Origin: an uncultured Bacillota bacterium
GTDB lineage: Bacteria > Bacillota_I > Bacilli_A > Erysipelotrichales > Erysipelotrichaceae
NCBI GenBank assembly: GCA_900321955.1
Contig: ONXX01000042.1
Coordinates: 1-9,264, forward strand
DNA length: 9,264 bases
Direction of reading: 5' to 3'
The position numbers and the translations under genes are program-made. The notes under the pieces were generated by a model. The model saw only the letters and a program-made list of their open reading frames with translations, was not told the DNA's origin and did not search any database. Shown in pieces: positions 1-7,810 of this stretch. The first letter of the stretch is position 1; each line of letters starts with the position of its first letter.

Positions 1-130
1 GAAGATCTACAACGATATCTGGTTATGGAACAGAACGCCTCTCAAAGTCTGATGCGAGAAGCCGTATGCGGGAAATCCGCACGTACGGTTTTGAGAGGAG
101 TGAGTACCTTTGACAACGAAAGGGGTTAAA
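1..130 (+). mobile_element. Group II intron, 3' end only (left part outside window)
   Basis: This is the 3' part of a self-splicing, retromobile group II intron, identified by its domain V at 59-91 (separate entry). The 7-base arms 38-44 (CCTCTCA) and 92-98 (TGAGAGG) pair around domain V. The following segment contains a small hairpin, CCTTT/AAAGG (about 108-124), that could be part of domain VI, but I cannot fix the bulged branch-point A or the exact 3' splice site, so the right boundary is approximate. Domains I-IV and any maturase/reverse transcriptase gene would lie to the left of the window. One frame happens to stay open through the structure to about base 129; this is not taken as coding. 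Whether the intron is complete or a remnant cannot be judged here. Confidence 0.75.
59..91 (+). ncRNA. Group II intron domain V (catalytic hairpin)
   Basis: The lower helix pairs 59-66 (AAGCCGTA) with 84-91 (TACGGTTT), eight pairs including one G-U. A two-base bulge, CG at 82-83, interrupts the 3' strand. The upper helix pairs 67-71 (TGCGG) with 77-81 (CCGCA) and is closed by a GAAAT loop. The AGC triad at 60-62 and the two-base bulge are the metal-binding catalytic elements known for this domain. The size, 33 nt, is close to the usual 34. This architecture is diagnostic of bacterial group II introns. Confidence 0.85.
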
Positions 131-138
131 GAGAAAAT
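110..138 (+). promoter_or_regulatory. Candidate promoter for the amidase gene
   Basis: A perfect -35 TTGACA (110-115) is followed after 17 bases by GAAAAT (133-138), which matches TATAAT at four of six positions, including A2 and T6. The expected start of transcription would fall about base 145, on the start codon itself. The -35 lies in or very near the intron's 3' end, so the intron may supply it. The weak -10 makes this tentative. Confidence 0.35.
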
Positions 139-144
139 TTACTT

Positions 145-1392
145 ATGAAAATAAAAAGCCGTGCACTGATGATCCTGATTCTCTCGGCAATGTTATTGCT
201 GACGCTTGTCGGATCTCTCAGTTTGAATAAAGAAGATAAACCAGCAGATCAGGAAGAGGAAGAAGAACAGACAGTTGAACCTGTGGAGAGTGATGTGATT
301 CCTTCCACTTTCAAGGGAACGATCAGCGATGAGTTTTCAGTACCTGCAGAGGCCATGAAAGTCATCACCGATTATATGGATGCCTATTATCGTTCCTTGT
401 ATACATTGGAGGTCAGCGATGTTTCTTCGCTTTTTGATAACGAAAAGATGGCGGCGGTCTCTGATCGGGCCTTCTCTCTTCTGGTAGAGACTCATAAAAA
501 CTATGACTTTGACTTCCGTATGAACAAAGCCCACTATGATCTGAAGGTGACGGCTTATGAAGACAACGGCAATACCTGCAAGATCGATCTTCTGGAAGAT
601 GACACCATGTGTTTTGTCTTCTTGAACGGCATTGAATCCAAGACCTTCGATGTGGAAAATTATTTTACCTTGTCCAAGAAAGACGGTGTGTACAAGATCT
701 CCGATCTGGAGAAGGTGCAGGGCTATTATCTGACTTTCTATGATGAGGCGGAGTCGATCGAAAAGATCGATGAGGTATACGATTATTTCAGCAGGCAGCT
801 GAGTGATATGCATGACTACAACAATGAAGTTCTGAAAGTAAAGGCACAGAATCAGCCTTACAGTCCGGCAAAGACCTTTGCAAAGGCTTATGATCGGCAA
901 AAGGCAGTCGCTTATGCCGATCAGTATTATCACCAGCGAAATCCAATCTGGTACAACTTTACCGATGAAGGCGGCAATTGCCAGAACTATGCATCGCAAT
1001 GCATGCTGGAAGGCGGGATCAGTCTGGATTATGACGGCGAGGAACAGTGGAAGTGCTACGTGGAAGATCCGGATTATGAACCGGAGATCAACGAAGAAGA
1101 AAAGCCTGCCGGACGTACCCGTTCCTGGGTCAATGTCGGTTACTTCTACAATTATGCCAAGTGGAATGAAGGAAAGGGCATGGTTGCCGATGTCAACGTC
1201 AATCTGTATTATGCCCAACCGGGTGACATCATTCTGGTAGGAAACAACGGTCTGGCCCATACGGTCATCGTTTCCAAGGTGGTGGACGGCCACATCTTGG
1301 TCAATTCCAACAGTATCGATATGAAGGATTATCCGATCGAAGCATATACGTATACAACGATCATGCTGATCAAGATCCTGGGATGCAATTAA
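145..1392 (+). CDS. Secreted/anchored protein with C-terminal amidase_6-like (NlpC/P60-fold) domain
   Basis: Putative cell-surface amidase or peptidase of 415 aa. Residues 1-7 are basic and 8-26 form a hydrophobic signal or anchor segment with no lipobox Cys and no clear signal-peptidase site. Residues 29-50 are a very acidic linker. Residues about 65-220 look like an NTF2-like alpha/beta domain. Residues about 243-415 match the amidase_6 pattern: YDRQKAVAYAD, then GGNCQNYASQ with the likely catalytic Cys279, a QPGDII turn, LAHTVIV with the likely His372, and Asn387 as a candidate third residue. Family knowledge suggests hydrolysis of an amide bond, possibly in peptidoglycan, but the substrate is unproven. 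The start at 145 is the first ATG after an in-frame TAA near 127, and no good ribosome site precedes it. Transcribed alone: its terminator follows immediately. Confidence 0.8.
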   Translation: MKIKSRALMILILSAMLLLTLVGSLSLNKEDKPADQEEEEEQTVEPVESDVIPSTFKGTISDEFSVPAEAMKVITDYMDAYYRSLYTLEVSDVSSLFDNEKMAAVSDRAFSLLVETHKNYDFDFRMNKAHYDLKVTAYEDNGNTCKIDLLEDDTMCFVFLNGIESKTFDVENYFTLSKKDGVYKISDLEKVQGYYLTFYDEAESIEKIDEVYDYFSRQLSDMHDYNNEVLKVKAQNQPYSPAKTFAKAYDRQKAVAYADQYYHQRNPIWYNFTDEGGNCQNYASQCMLEGGISLDYDGEEQWKCYVEDPDYEPEINEEEKPAGRTRSWVNVGYFYNYAKWNEGKGMVADVNVNLYYAQPGDIILVGNNGLAHTVIVSKVVDGHILVNSNSIDMKDYPIEAYTYTTIMLIKILGCN

Positions 1393-1412
1393 GGCGAGTG
1401 ATCGCCTTTTTT
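1391..1412 (+). terminator. Rho-independent terminator of the amidase gene
   Basis: The stem GGCGA/TCGCC (1393-1397 with 1402-1406) has a GTGA loop and is followed by six T (1407-1412). It begins right at the stop codon TAA (1390-1392). It isolates the amidase gene from groESL. Confidence 0.9.
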
Positions 1413-1439
1413 GATGGAGTGATAATGCAATGCTAATGT

Positions 1440-1466
1440 TTAGCACTCTTATTGACTGAGTGCTAT
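1440..1466 (+). promoter_or_regulatory. CIRCE operator (HrcA binding site)
   Basis: TTAGCACTC (1440-1448), nine bases, then GAGTGCTAT (1458-1466). It matches the CIRCE consensus at 17 of 18 arm positions; only the outermost base of the right arm differs. CIRCE is the target of the heat-shock repressor HrcA. Here it overlaps the -35 box and spacer of the groESL promoter, so bound HrcA would exclude RNA polymerase. Confidence 0.95.
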
Positions 1467-1479
1467 AAATGATTATAAT
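1452..1479 (+). promoter_or_regulatory. groESL promoter, sigma-A type
   Basis: The -35 TTGACT (1452-1457) and -10 TATAAT (1474-1479) are separated by 16 bases. The -35 sits in the CIRCE spacer and the right CIRCE arm lies just downstream of it. The expected transcript begins near 1486, leaving a short leader with AGGAGG at 1490-1495. Confidence 0.88.
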
Positions 1480-1505
1480 AATTTATGGTAGGAGGAAATT
1501 AGAAA

Positions 1506-3420
<1,915 letters not shown>

Positions 3421-3434
3421 ACCCTAAATAATAA

Positions 3435-3489
3435 AAAGACTCCCGTCTGAAACCGCAAAGAGTCACAGCGGTTAAGGATGGGAGTTTTT
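3435..3489 (+). terminator. Branched terminator-like hairpin after groEL
   Basis: The outer stem pairs ACTCCC (3439-3444) with GGGAGT (3480-3485), extended by a G-U and A-U pairs, and ends in TTTTT (3485-3489). The loop contains a second perfect stem, AACCGC (3451-3456) with GCGGTT (3468-3473). It most likely ends the groESL transcript. GACTC (3438-3442) could instead pair with GAGTC (3460-3464), so two folds are possible. Confidence 0.72.
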
Positions 3490-3490
3490 A

Positions 3491-3499
3491 TGTTATACT
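3491..3499 (+). promoter_or_regulatory. Extended -10 promoter for the ABC exporter
   Basis: TGTTATACT contains TATACT (3494-3499) preceded by TGn, the extended -10 signature that can work without a good -35; none is visible near 3471-3476. Transcription would begin near 3506, downstream of the ATG at 3478 and upstream of the ribosome site at 3511-3517. This supports the start codon chosen at 3526. Confidence 0.6.
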
Positions 3500-3525
3500 T
3501 TAAAAAATTAAAGGGGGATCATTCT

Positions 3526-5364
3526 ATGGCCGGAAGGGGTTTGGGACCGAGAGGTTTTCTGACAGAAGAAGAAAAACAGAATGCGCCGAAGATCAGCAAA
3601 GAACTGATTATTCGGATCTTAAAATATCTGAAACCTTACTGGCTTCAGCTGATCATCGTTTTTGCGATCATCATCTTATCTTCCGTTCTGGGCCTTTTGC
3701 CGTCTTTGATCACGGCACGCATCATTGATGAGGCCATTTTGGGAAAAGACTTCGCATTGCTGATCCAGCTTGTCATTCTGGCCATCATCACCCTGGCCGT
3801 TTCCAATATCGTCGGCGTTCTGGAGTCCTATATCAACAGCTGGGTCTCCCAGAGAATCGTTTACGACATGAAGAACGAGATGTTCCAGCATCTGCAGAAG
3901 ATGCCGCATTCTTTCTTTACTTCAGAGAAGCAGGGCGACATCATCACCCGTATGAATTCGGATATCTCCGGTGTGGCAACGGTCATCAGTTCCATACTGA
4001 CCAATATCATTTCCAATGTGTGTACGGTCATCACGACGATCGTCGCCTTGTTCAATATCGATGCCAAGCTTTCTTTGATCGGCATCCTGGTCATTCCTTT
4101 ACTGGTGCTGCCGACCAAATCGGCCGGCAAGAACCGCTGGCAGCTTTTATCCAAATCGAGAGAAAAGATGGATGAGCTCAACGATGTCATCAACGAATCC
4201 CTTTCTGTTTCCGGCTCCCTGCTGATAAAACTGTTTACCCAGGAAGAGACCATCAACAAGAAGTTTGATGCCATCAACAAGGAAGTGGTCGCTCTTTCCG
4301 TCAAGGAATCCAGAGCCGGCAGCTGGTTTCGGGTCGTCATGGGCATCTTTACCAATCTGGGACCTCTGCTGATCTATCTGGCCGGTGGCTATCTGATCAT
4401 TAAAATGAATGATACGGCGATCACCGTCGGTACGATCACTGCGACCGTCAACATGATCAACCGCCTGTATCGTCCGGTTGAATCATTGCTCAATGTCTCG
4501 GTCGATCTGACCAGGTCGATGGCTTTGTTTACCCGCATCTTCTCCTATCTGGATATGGATCCGCAGGTCAAGAATAAGAAGATCGTTCTCAAGCCTTCCT
4601 TTGACAAGAAGACAGAGATCGAATATGAGAATGTTGAATTCTATTATTCACCGGAAGTTCCTTTGATCAAGAACCTGTCCTTCTTTGTGCCGTCCGGCAA
4701 GATGTATGCGATCGTCGGTCCTTCCGGATCGGGCAAGTCAACGGTCGTAAACCTGCTTCCTCGTCTCTACGATGTCAAAGACGGTGCCGTTAAGATCAAC
4801 GGCTTTGATGTAAGGGATATCGAATTGGGATATCTGCGCTCCAATATCGGCATGGTGACGCAGGAAGCCTATATGTTCAACGGAACGATCAAAGAGAATC
4901 TATTGTTCGCCAAAGCTGATGCAACGATGGAAGAGATCGAGAATGCCTGCAAGATCGCCAATATCCATGACTTCATCACCAAGCAGCCGCAGGGCTACGA
5001 TACGCCTGTAGGCAACCGCGGTTTAAAACTCTCCGGCGGCGAAAAGCAGCGTCTGTCGATTGCCAGAGTCATCCTGAAGGATCCGCGTATCCTGATCCTG
5101 GATGAGGCGACATCAGCACTGGATTCCATTTCGGAAAGCTCGATACAGAATGCCCTCGATGTCCTGATGAAGGGAAGGACATCGATCGTCATTGCCCATC
5201 GTCTTTCGACGATATTGCAGGCCGATAAGATCCTGGTCATCTCCGGCGGCAAGATCGTGGAACAGGGCGAGCACGAAGAACTGATTGCCATGAACGGTGT
5301 CTATAAGCAGCTTTATGAGACCCAGTTCCGCAAAGTCATTTCGATGGAAACCGGCAAGGAATGA
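3526..5364 (+). CDS. ABC exporter, half-transporter (membrane domain fused to ATPase)
   Basis: Half-transporter of 612 aa, expected to work as a dimer in the cytoplasmic membrane and to export an unknown substrate (lipid, drug or peptide). Residues about 25-320 carry the six-helix type IV exporter domain. The ATPase domain has Walker A GPSGSGKST (398-406), a Q-loop VTQEAYMF, signature LSGGEKQRL (502-510), Walker B ILILDEATSALD with Asp526 and Glu527, and an H-loop His558 in IAHRLST. All ATPase residues are intact. ATG 3526 is preferred because AAGGGGG (3511-3517) lies 8 bases upstream and the promoter -10 is at 3494; the in-frame ATG at 3478 lies in the terminator and would precede the transcript. 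No partner transporter gene adjoins, so a homodimer is likely. Similar to YheI/MsbA/LmrA-type proteins, not assignable to one. Confidence 0.93.
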   Translation: MAGRGLGPRGFLTEEEKQNAPKISKELIIRILKYLKPYWLQLIIVFAIIILSSVLGLLPSLITARIIDEAILGKDFALLIQLVILAIITLAVSNIVGVLESYINSWVSQRIVYDMKNEMFQHLQKMPHSFFTSEKQGDIITRMNSDISGVATVISSILTNIISNVCTVITTIVALFNIDAKLSLIGILVIPLLVLPTKSAGKNRWQLLSKSREKMDELNDVINESLSVSGSLLIKLFTQEETINKKFDAINKEVVALSVKESRAGSWFRVVMGIFTNLGPLLIYLAGGYLIIKMNDTAITVGTITATVNMINRLYRPVESLLNVSVDLTRSMALFTRIFSYLDMDPQVKNKKIVLKPSFDKKTEIEYENVEFYYSPEVPLIKNLSFFVPSGKMYAIVGPSGSGKSTVVNLLPRLYDVKDGAVKINGFDVRDIELGYLRSNIGMVTQEAYMFNGTIKENLLFAKADATMEEIENACKIANIHDFITKQPQGYDTPVGNRGLKLSGGEKQRLSIARVILKDPRILILDEATSALDSISESSIQNALDVLMKGRTSIVIAHRLSTILQADKILVISGGKIVEQGEHEELIAMNGVYKQLYETQFRKVISMETGKE

Positions 5365-5383
5365 AAAACTTTTCTGTTTAGAT

Positions 5384-5414
5384 TGAAATATTTACATTTT
5401 CTGTAAAAATTTCA
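5384..5414. repeat. A/T-rich interrupted palindrome
   Basis: Left arm 5384-5396 and right arm 5402-5414 are complementary at 12 of 13 positions; the core is TTTACA/TGTAAA around a TTTTC spacer. No T-run follows, so it is a poor terminator; as DNA it resembles a dimeric regulator site. It starts 19 bases after the ABC exporter stop. Function unknown. Confidence 0.6.
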
Positions 5415-5427
5415 CATTCTTTTCACA
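5410..5427 (+). promoter_or_regulatory. TTTCACA direct repeat, 11-bp phase
   Basis: TTTCACA occurs at 5410-5416 and again at 5421-5427, one helical turn apart. Tandem TTHACA-type half-sites with this spacing are known for OmpR-family response regulators such as PhoP of Bacillus. A further TTTACA lies at 5391-5396, but out of that phase. Assignment to any regulator is inference. Confidence 0.35.
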
Positions 5428-5436
5428 AAAGGGTTG

Positions 5437-5444
5437 TATATTAT
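5437..5444 (+). promoter_or_regulatory. Possible -10 box downstream of the TTTCACA repeats
   Basis: TATATTAT (5437-5444) offers TATATT or TATTAT as a -10. No usual -35 lies 16-18 bases upstream; the repeats at 5410-5427 would sit at about -40 to -24, where an activator could replace it. A transcript from here would be short, meeting the hairpin at 5481 with no credible ORF. Confidence 0.3.
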
Positions 5445-5480
5445 CGGTGTAGAAAGTTTTTCATTTTTAATCCTTTTAGA

Positions 5481-5514
5481 AAAAGAGAGTAGGGCGCAAG
5501 TCCTATTTTCTTTT
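5481..5514 (+). terminator. GCAA-capped hairpin, likely terminator before the tRNA
   Basis: Bases 5481-5495 pair with 5500-5514 over 15 bp, with three G-U pairs, closed by the GNRA-type tetraloop GCAA (5496-5499). The 3' side is T-rich but broken by C (TTTTCTTTTCTTTT), so termination may be incomplete. It lies 116 bases after the ABC exporter stop and could end that transcript or one from the box at 5437. Confidence 0.6.
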
Positions 5515-5522
5515 CTTTTGTG

Positions 5523-5528
5523 TATAAT
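5523..5528 (+). promoter_or_regulatory. -10 box of the tRNA-Arg gene
   Basis: A perfect TATAAT nine bases before the mature tRNA 5' end puts transcription start near 5535. No convincing -35 lies 16-18 bases upstream, a stretch occupied by the 3' arm of the preceding hairpin. A separate promoter is expected because hairpins flank the tRNA on both sides. Confidence 0.55.
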
Positions 5529-5537
5529 AATGTATGT

Positions 5538-5612
5538 GGCCCCATAGTCTAATGGATCAAACAATCCCCTCCTAAGGGATAGTTACAGGTTCGATTCCTG
5601 TTGGGGCCGCCA
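5538..5612 (+). tRNA. tRNA-Arg (anticodon CCU), CCA encoded
   Basis: Decodes AGG. The acceptor stem pairs GGCCCCA (5538-5544) with TGGGGCC (5602-5608), followed by discriminator G and a genomically encoded CCA (5610-5612). The anticodon stem ATCCC/GGGAT (5564-5568 with 5576-5580) frames the loop CTCCTAA with anticodon CCT at 5571-5573. The T arm is ACAGG-TTCGATT-CCTGT. The D stem, GTCT (5547-5550) with AAAC (5559-5562), has one C-A mismatch. Everything else is canonical, so the gene is probably functional. Confidence 0.95.
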
Positions 5613-5624
5613 TCAAAGACAGAC

Positions 5625-5648
5625 AAAAAGGACGAAAGTCCTTTTTTT
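5625..5648 (+). terminator. Rho-independent terminator of tRNA-Arg
   Basis: Stem 5625-5633 pairs with 5638-5646 (core AGGAC/GTCCT), loop GAAA, followed by a seven-T run (5642-5648). It ends 35 bases before the acyltransferase start codon, and its last T residues form part of that gene's -35 box. Confidence 0.9.
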
Positions 5649-5675
5649 GCTTCACTGATTCAGAAAGAATATAAT
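5647..5675 (+). promoter_or_regulatory. Promoter of the acyltransferase operon
   Basis: TTGCTT (5647-5652) as -35, 17 bases, then a perfect -10 TATAAT (5670-5675). Transcription should start near 5681-5684, at the ATG (5684), giving a leaderless or almost leaderless mRNA. The -35 uses the end of the tRNA terminator's T-run. Confidence 0.65.
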
Positions 5676-5683
5676 GGGTTTGT

Positions 5684-7183
5684 ATGAAGAAAGACGATAA
5701 AGATCTCCATCTGGAAAAGCTGAAAGGCGGTTTGGATGAGAAGGACCGTCTGTTAATTGACGGCTTTTTTTATCAGCTCAGTGAACAGATCGACTTACCG
5801 ATCGTATTTCGCAGTCAGCTGATCCAGCATTTTATCAATGGCTTTGAATATTATCTGGAGCAGGGGATGAAGGTGTCGGATATCTGTAAGCTTTTGGAGG
5901 TCTCAAACCTCGGCTCCTTTTATCTGGAAAAGAGCCGGACTTCGTATTCCCTGGATAATGCGGCCATCGTCTATCCTTTGGGCATGCGCTATGGCCAGAT
6001 GCCGATGTTTCGTCTTTCGGCAGAACTGAAGGAGGAAGTGGAGCCTTCTCTCTTGCAGCTGGCTCTTGATTTTACCATCAAGCGTTTCCCGACTTTTTCG
6101 GCGATCATCAAGAACGGTTTCTTCTGGCATTATCTGGAAAGCGTCAATACGGTCTATCTGGTTGAAGAAGAAAAGGATATTCCCTGCAAACCGATCTCGA
6201 TCATTCTTCGTTCCTACCGTTCCTTCAGAGTCCTGTATTATCGAAAGCGCATCAGCGTGGAGTTCTTCCATGTCCTGACGGATGGCTCGGGCGGCATGGT
6301 GTTTTTGAAGACCCTGCTGGCGGAATACCTGCGATTAAAAGGCAAGGCGATCCCGAAAGAAAAGGGTGTCCTGGATATCAACGAAGAAGTAAGGGAAGGC
6401 GAACTGGTCAACGAGTTCAAGAAGGCAGAAGGGGATGCTTCACTGTCGACCTTTGTCGATAAAAAGTCTCTGCAGATCGACGGCAAGCTTTCCAATGTCA
6501 ACATGACAAGGATCGTCCATTTCATCATGGACAGCGATAAGCTCAATCAGGTAAGCAAGTCTTATGGCGGCACGGTGACTGCCTATATTACGAGTCTTTT
6601 ATTTATGGCAGCGAAAAAATGCATCAGCCGCAAAGAAGGCTTGTTCAATATACAGATCCCGATCAATATGCGCAAATTCAACGGGTCCAATACCTTGCGC
6701 AATTATTCGATGTATTTCAATGCGTCGATGGATATAAAGGACATTCATGATCTCAAGGATCTGGTCCCCGAAATGGGAAAGCAGATCGTGGAAAAGGGCA
6801 GCCAGGAGACAATGAATCAGATGATGATGACGACCGGCAAACTGATCGATTCTTTGAGTTTTGTCCCGCTGTTTCTGAAGGTGCCGATCATGCAGCACAT
6901 CTACGGTTATCTCTCCAACAGCATCATCGGCTGTACGCTTTCCAATCTCGGCAAAGTCGATATGCCCGAAAAGATGGCGGGCGAAGTAGAAAAACTCTAT
7001 TTTCTTATGGCACCCGGCCGTCCCAACAGGATCACCTCAACGATGGTCACGATCAACGGCAAGTGTGTTTTCACTATCGTCCGCAACAGCAATGATCCCC
7101 GCTATGAACAGGAGATCTATGAATTGCTGAAGAAAGAAAAACTGATCACTTCTGTGGAAGGGAGCGTGGAATATGAATCCTAA
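5684..7183 (+). CDS. HxxxDG acyltransferase (alcohol acetyltransferase / condensation-domain superfamily)
   Basis: Putative CoA- or carrier-dependent acyltransferase of 499 aa, soluble, no signal peptide. Residues 1-85 are a mainly helical N-terminal region I do not recognise. From about 95 the chloramphenicol acetyltransferase-like fold begins. FFHVLTDGSGG (194-204) holds the catalytic HxxxDG motif: His196, Asp200, Gly201. After about 280 follow INMRKFNGSNTLRNYSMYFNAS and a C-terminal GCTLSNLGKV segment, both typical of the second half of this fold. Such proteins are often annotated alcohol acetyltransferase or condensation protein; donor and acceptor cannot be read from sequence. No ribosome site precedes the ATG and the -10 ends 8 bases before it, suggesting leaderless translation. 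It overlaps the next gene by 11 bases, so the two are co-expressed. Confidence 0.82.
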   Translation: MKKDDKDLHLEKLKGGLDEKDRLLIDGFFYQLSEQIDLPIVFRSQLIQHFINGFEYYLEQGMKVSDICKLLEVSNLGSFYLEKSRTSYSLDNAAIVYPLGMRYGQMPMFRLSAELKEEVEPSLLQLALDFTIKRFPTFSAIIKNGFFWHYLESVNTVYLVEEEKDIPCKPISIILRSYRSFRVLYYRKRISVEFFHVLTDGSGGMVFLKTLLAEYLRLKGKAIPKEKGVLDINEEVREGELVNEFKKAEGDASLSTFVDKKSLQIDGKLSNVNMTRIVHFIMDSDKLNQVSKSYGGTVTAYITSLLFMAAKKCISRKEGLFNIQIPINMRKFNGSNTLRNYSMYFNASMDIKDIHDLKDLVPEMGKQIVEKGSQETMNQMMMTTGKLIDSLSFVPLFLKVPIMQHIYGYLSNSIIGCTLSNLGKVDMPEKMAGEVEKLYFLMAPGRPNRITSTMVTINGKCVFTIVRNSNDPRYEQEIYELLKKEKLITSVEGSVEYES

Positions 7184-7751
7184 GATCATCTATCCGATCC
7201 CGGAGAGGCAGGCGGGTTTCTACAGATCTTTGCGCAATCTGGCCAGGATCACTTTCCTGGCGGCCGGAGTGATCTGCCTTCTGATCAATTTCCTGGTCAA
7301 GGGAAAGATGTGGTCGATCATCGTCATATGGTCCTTATTTTCTGTGTGGCGTCTGGTCTTCTCACTGCGCCTGGTTGAGTTTTCGATCTTTTCCCATGCC
7401 AACAAGGTCACTTTCTACATCGTCATCCTCTTGTTTCTGATCGATCGTTTTCTGGCTCCGGGATGGGCGGAAACGGTCATTCCGATCGTCTTGTTTGCCG
7501 ACTTGCTGGTCATGTTTGTGCTGTTTTTTGTCACCTATGAAAGAAGACGGCGGCATCTGGTTTCAATCATTCTTCTGGGTCTGCTGAATCTGGTTTCCAT
7601 ACCATATTCAATCCATTCATGGCCGATCGATAACTGGATCGCTTTCTCTTTTCAGATCGCTTCTTTGGCTCTGTTTATTGTGATGATCATCGTCAACCGC
7701 AAGGATCTCATGTATGAACTCAAGGTGCGTTTCCTGGTCAACACGAAATAG
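7173..7751 (+). CDS. Six-helix membrane protein of unknown function (DUF6320-like)
   Basis: 192 aa, very hydrophobic. Six likely membrane helices lie at about 27-46, 48-67, 83-100, 108-130, 133-153 and 156-175, separated by short loops; positive clusters such as YERRRRH (about 125-131) and a basic C-terminus (KVRFLVNTK) suggest cytoplasmic segments. No catalytic motif is visible. The size and the position after an alcohol acetyltransferase-like gene recall DUF6320 proteins, which I remember as neighbours of such acyltransferases and alpha/beta hydrolases; this link is from memory and uncertain, and no hydrolase is present here. The start ATG lies inside the end of the acyltransferase gene (11-base overlap), with GGGAG upstream, implying translational coupling. 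It may recruit the acyltransferase to the membrane or supply its substrate (inference). Confidence 0.7.
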   Translation: MNPKIIYPIPERQAGFYRSLRNLARITFLAAGVICLLINFLVKGKMWSIIVIWSLFSVWRLVFSLRLVEFSIFSHANKVTFYIVILLFLIDRFLAPGWAETVIPIVLFADLLVMFVLFFVTYERRRRHLVSIILLGLLNLVSIPYSIHSWPIDNWIAFSFQIASLALFIVMIIVNRKDLMYELKVRFLVNTK

Positions 7752-7774
7752 GGGATACCGTTTTTAAAGAGAAA

Positions 7775-7785
7775 TATAATATACT
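7775..7785 (+). promoter_or_regulatory. Candidate -10 for rubrerythrin
   Basis: Overlapping TATAAT (7775-7780) and TATACT (7780-7785) lie 25-30 bases before the rubrerythrin start. No clear -35 is seen at 16-18 bases upstream of either. No strong terminator separates it from the membrane-protein gene, so read-through from that operon is also possible. Confidence 0.45.
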
Positions 7786-7810
7786 AAAGGTAACAACACA
7801 GGAGGTTTTT

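Noticed and set aside
1..129. Open reading frame across the intron domain V, containing MREAVCGKSART.
   Set aside because: It is a chance reading of a structured RNA; the base pairing of domain V explains the sequence and no start signal is present.
337..1446. A 369-codon open frame antisense to the amidase gene.
   Set aside because: It mirrors the real gene's codons, is rich in Ile/His/Leu without motifs, runs into the CIRCE region, and has no ribosome site or promoter. The sense frame has clear amidase motifs.
3478..3525. Upstream ATG start for the ABC exporter, adding 16 residues.
   Set aside because: It lies in the terminator stem, ahead of the likely transcript start (about 3506); ATG 3526 has a good ribosome site.
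3478..5364. Possible two-gene heterodimeric ABC exporter.
   Set aside because: Only one half-transporter is present, with all ATPase residues intact; the next gene is a tRNA.
7765..7790. PerR-like operator before rubrerythrin.
   Set aside because: The left half resembles the A/T-rich consensus but the right half does not form the inverted repeat; A/T richness around the -10 explains it.
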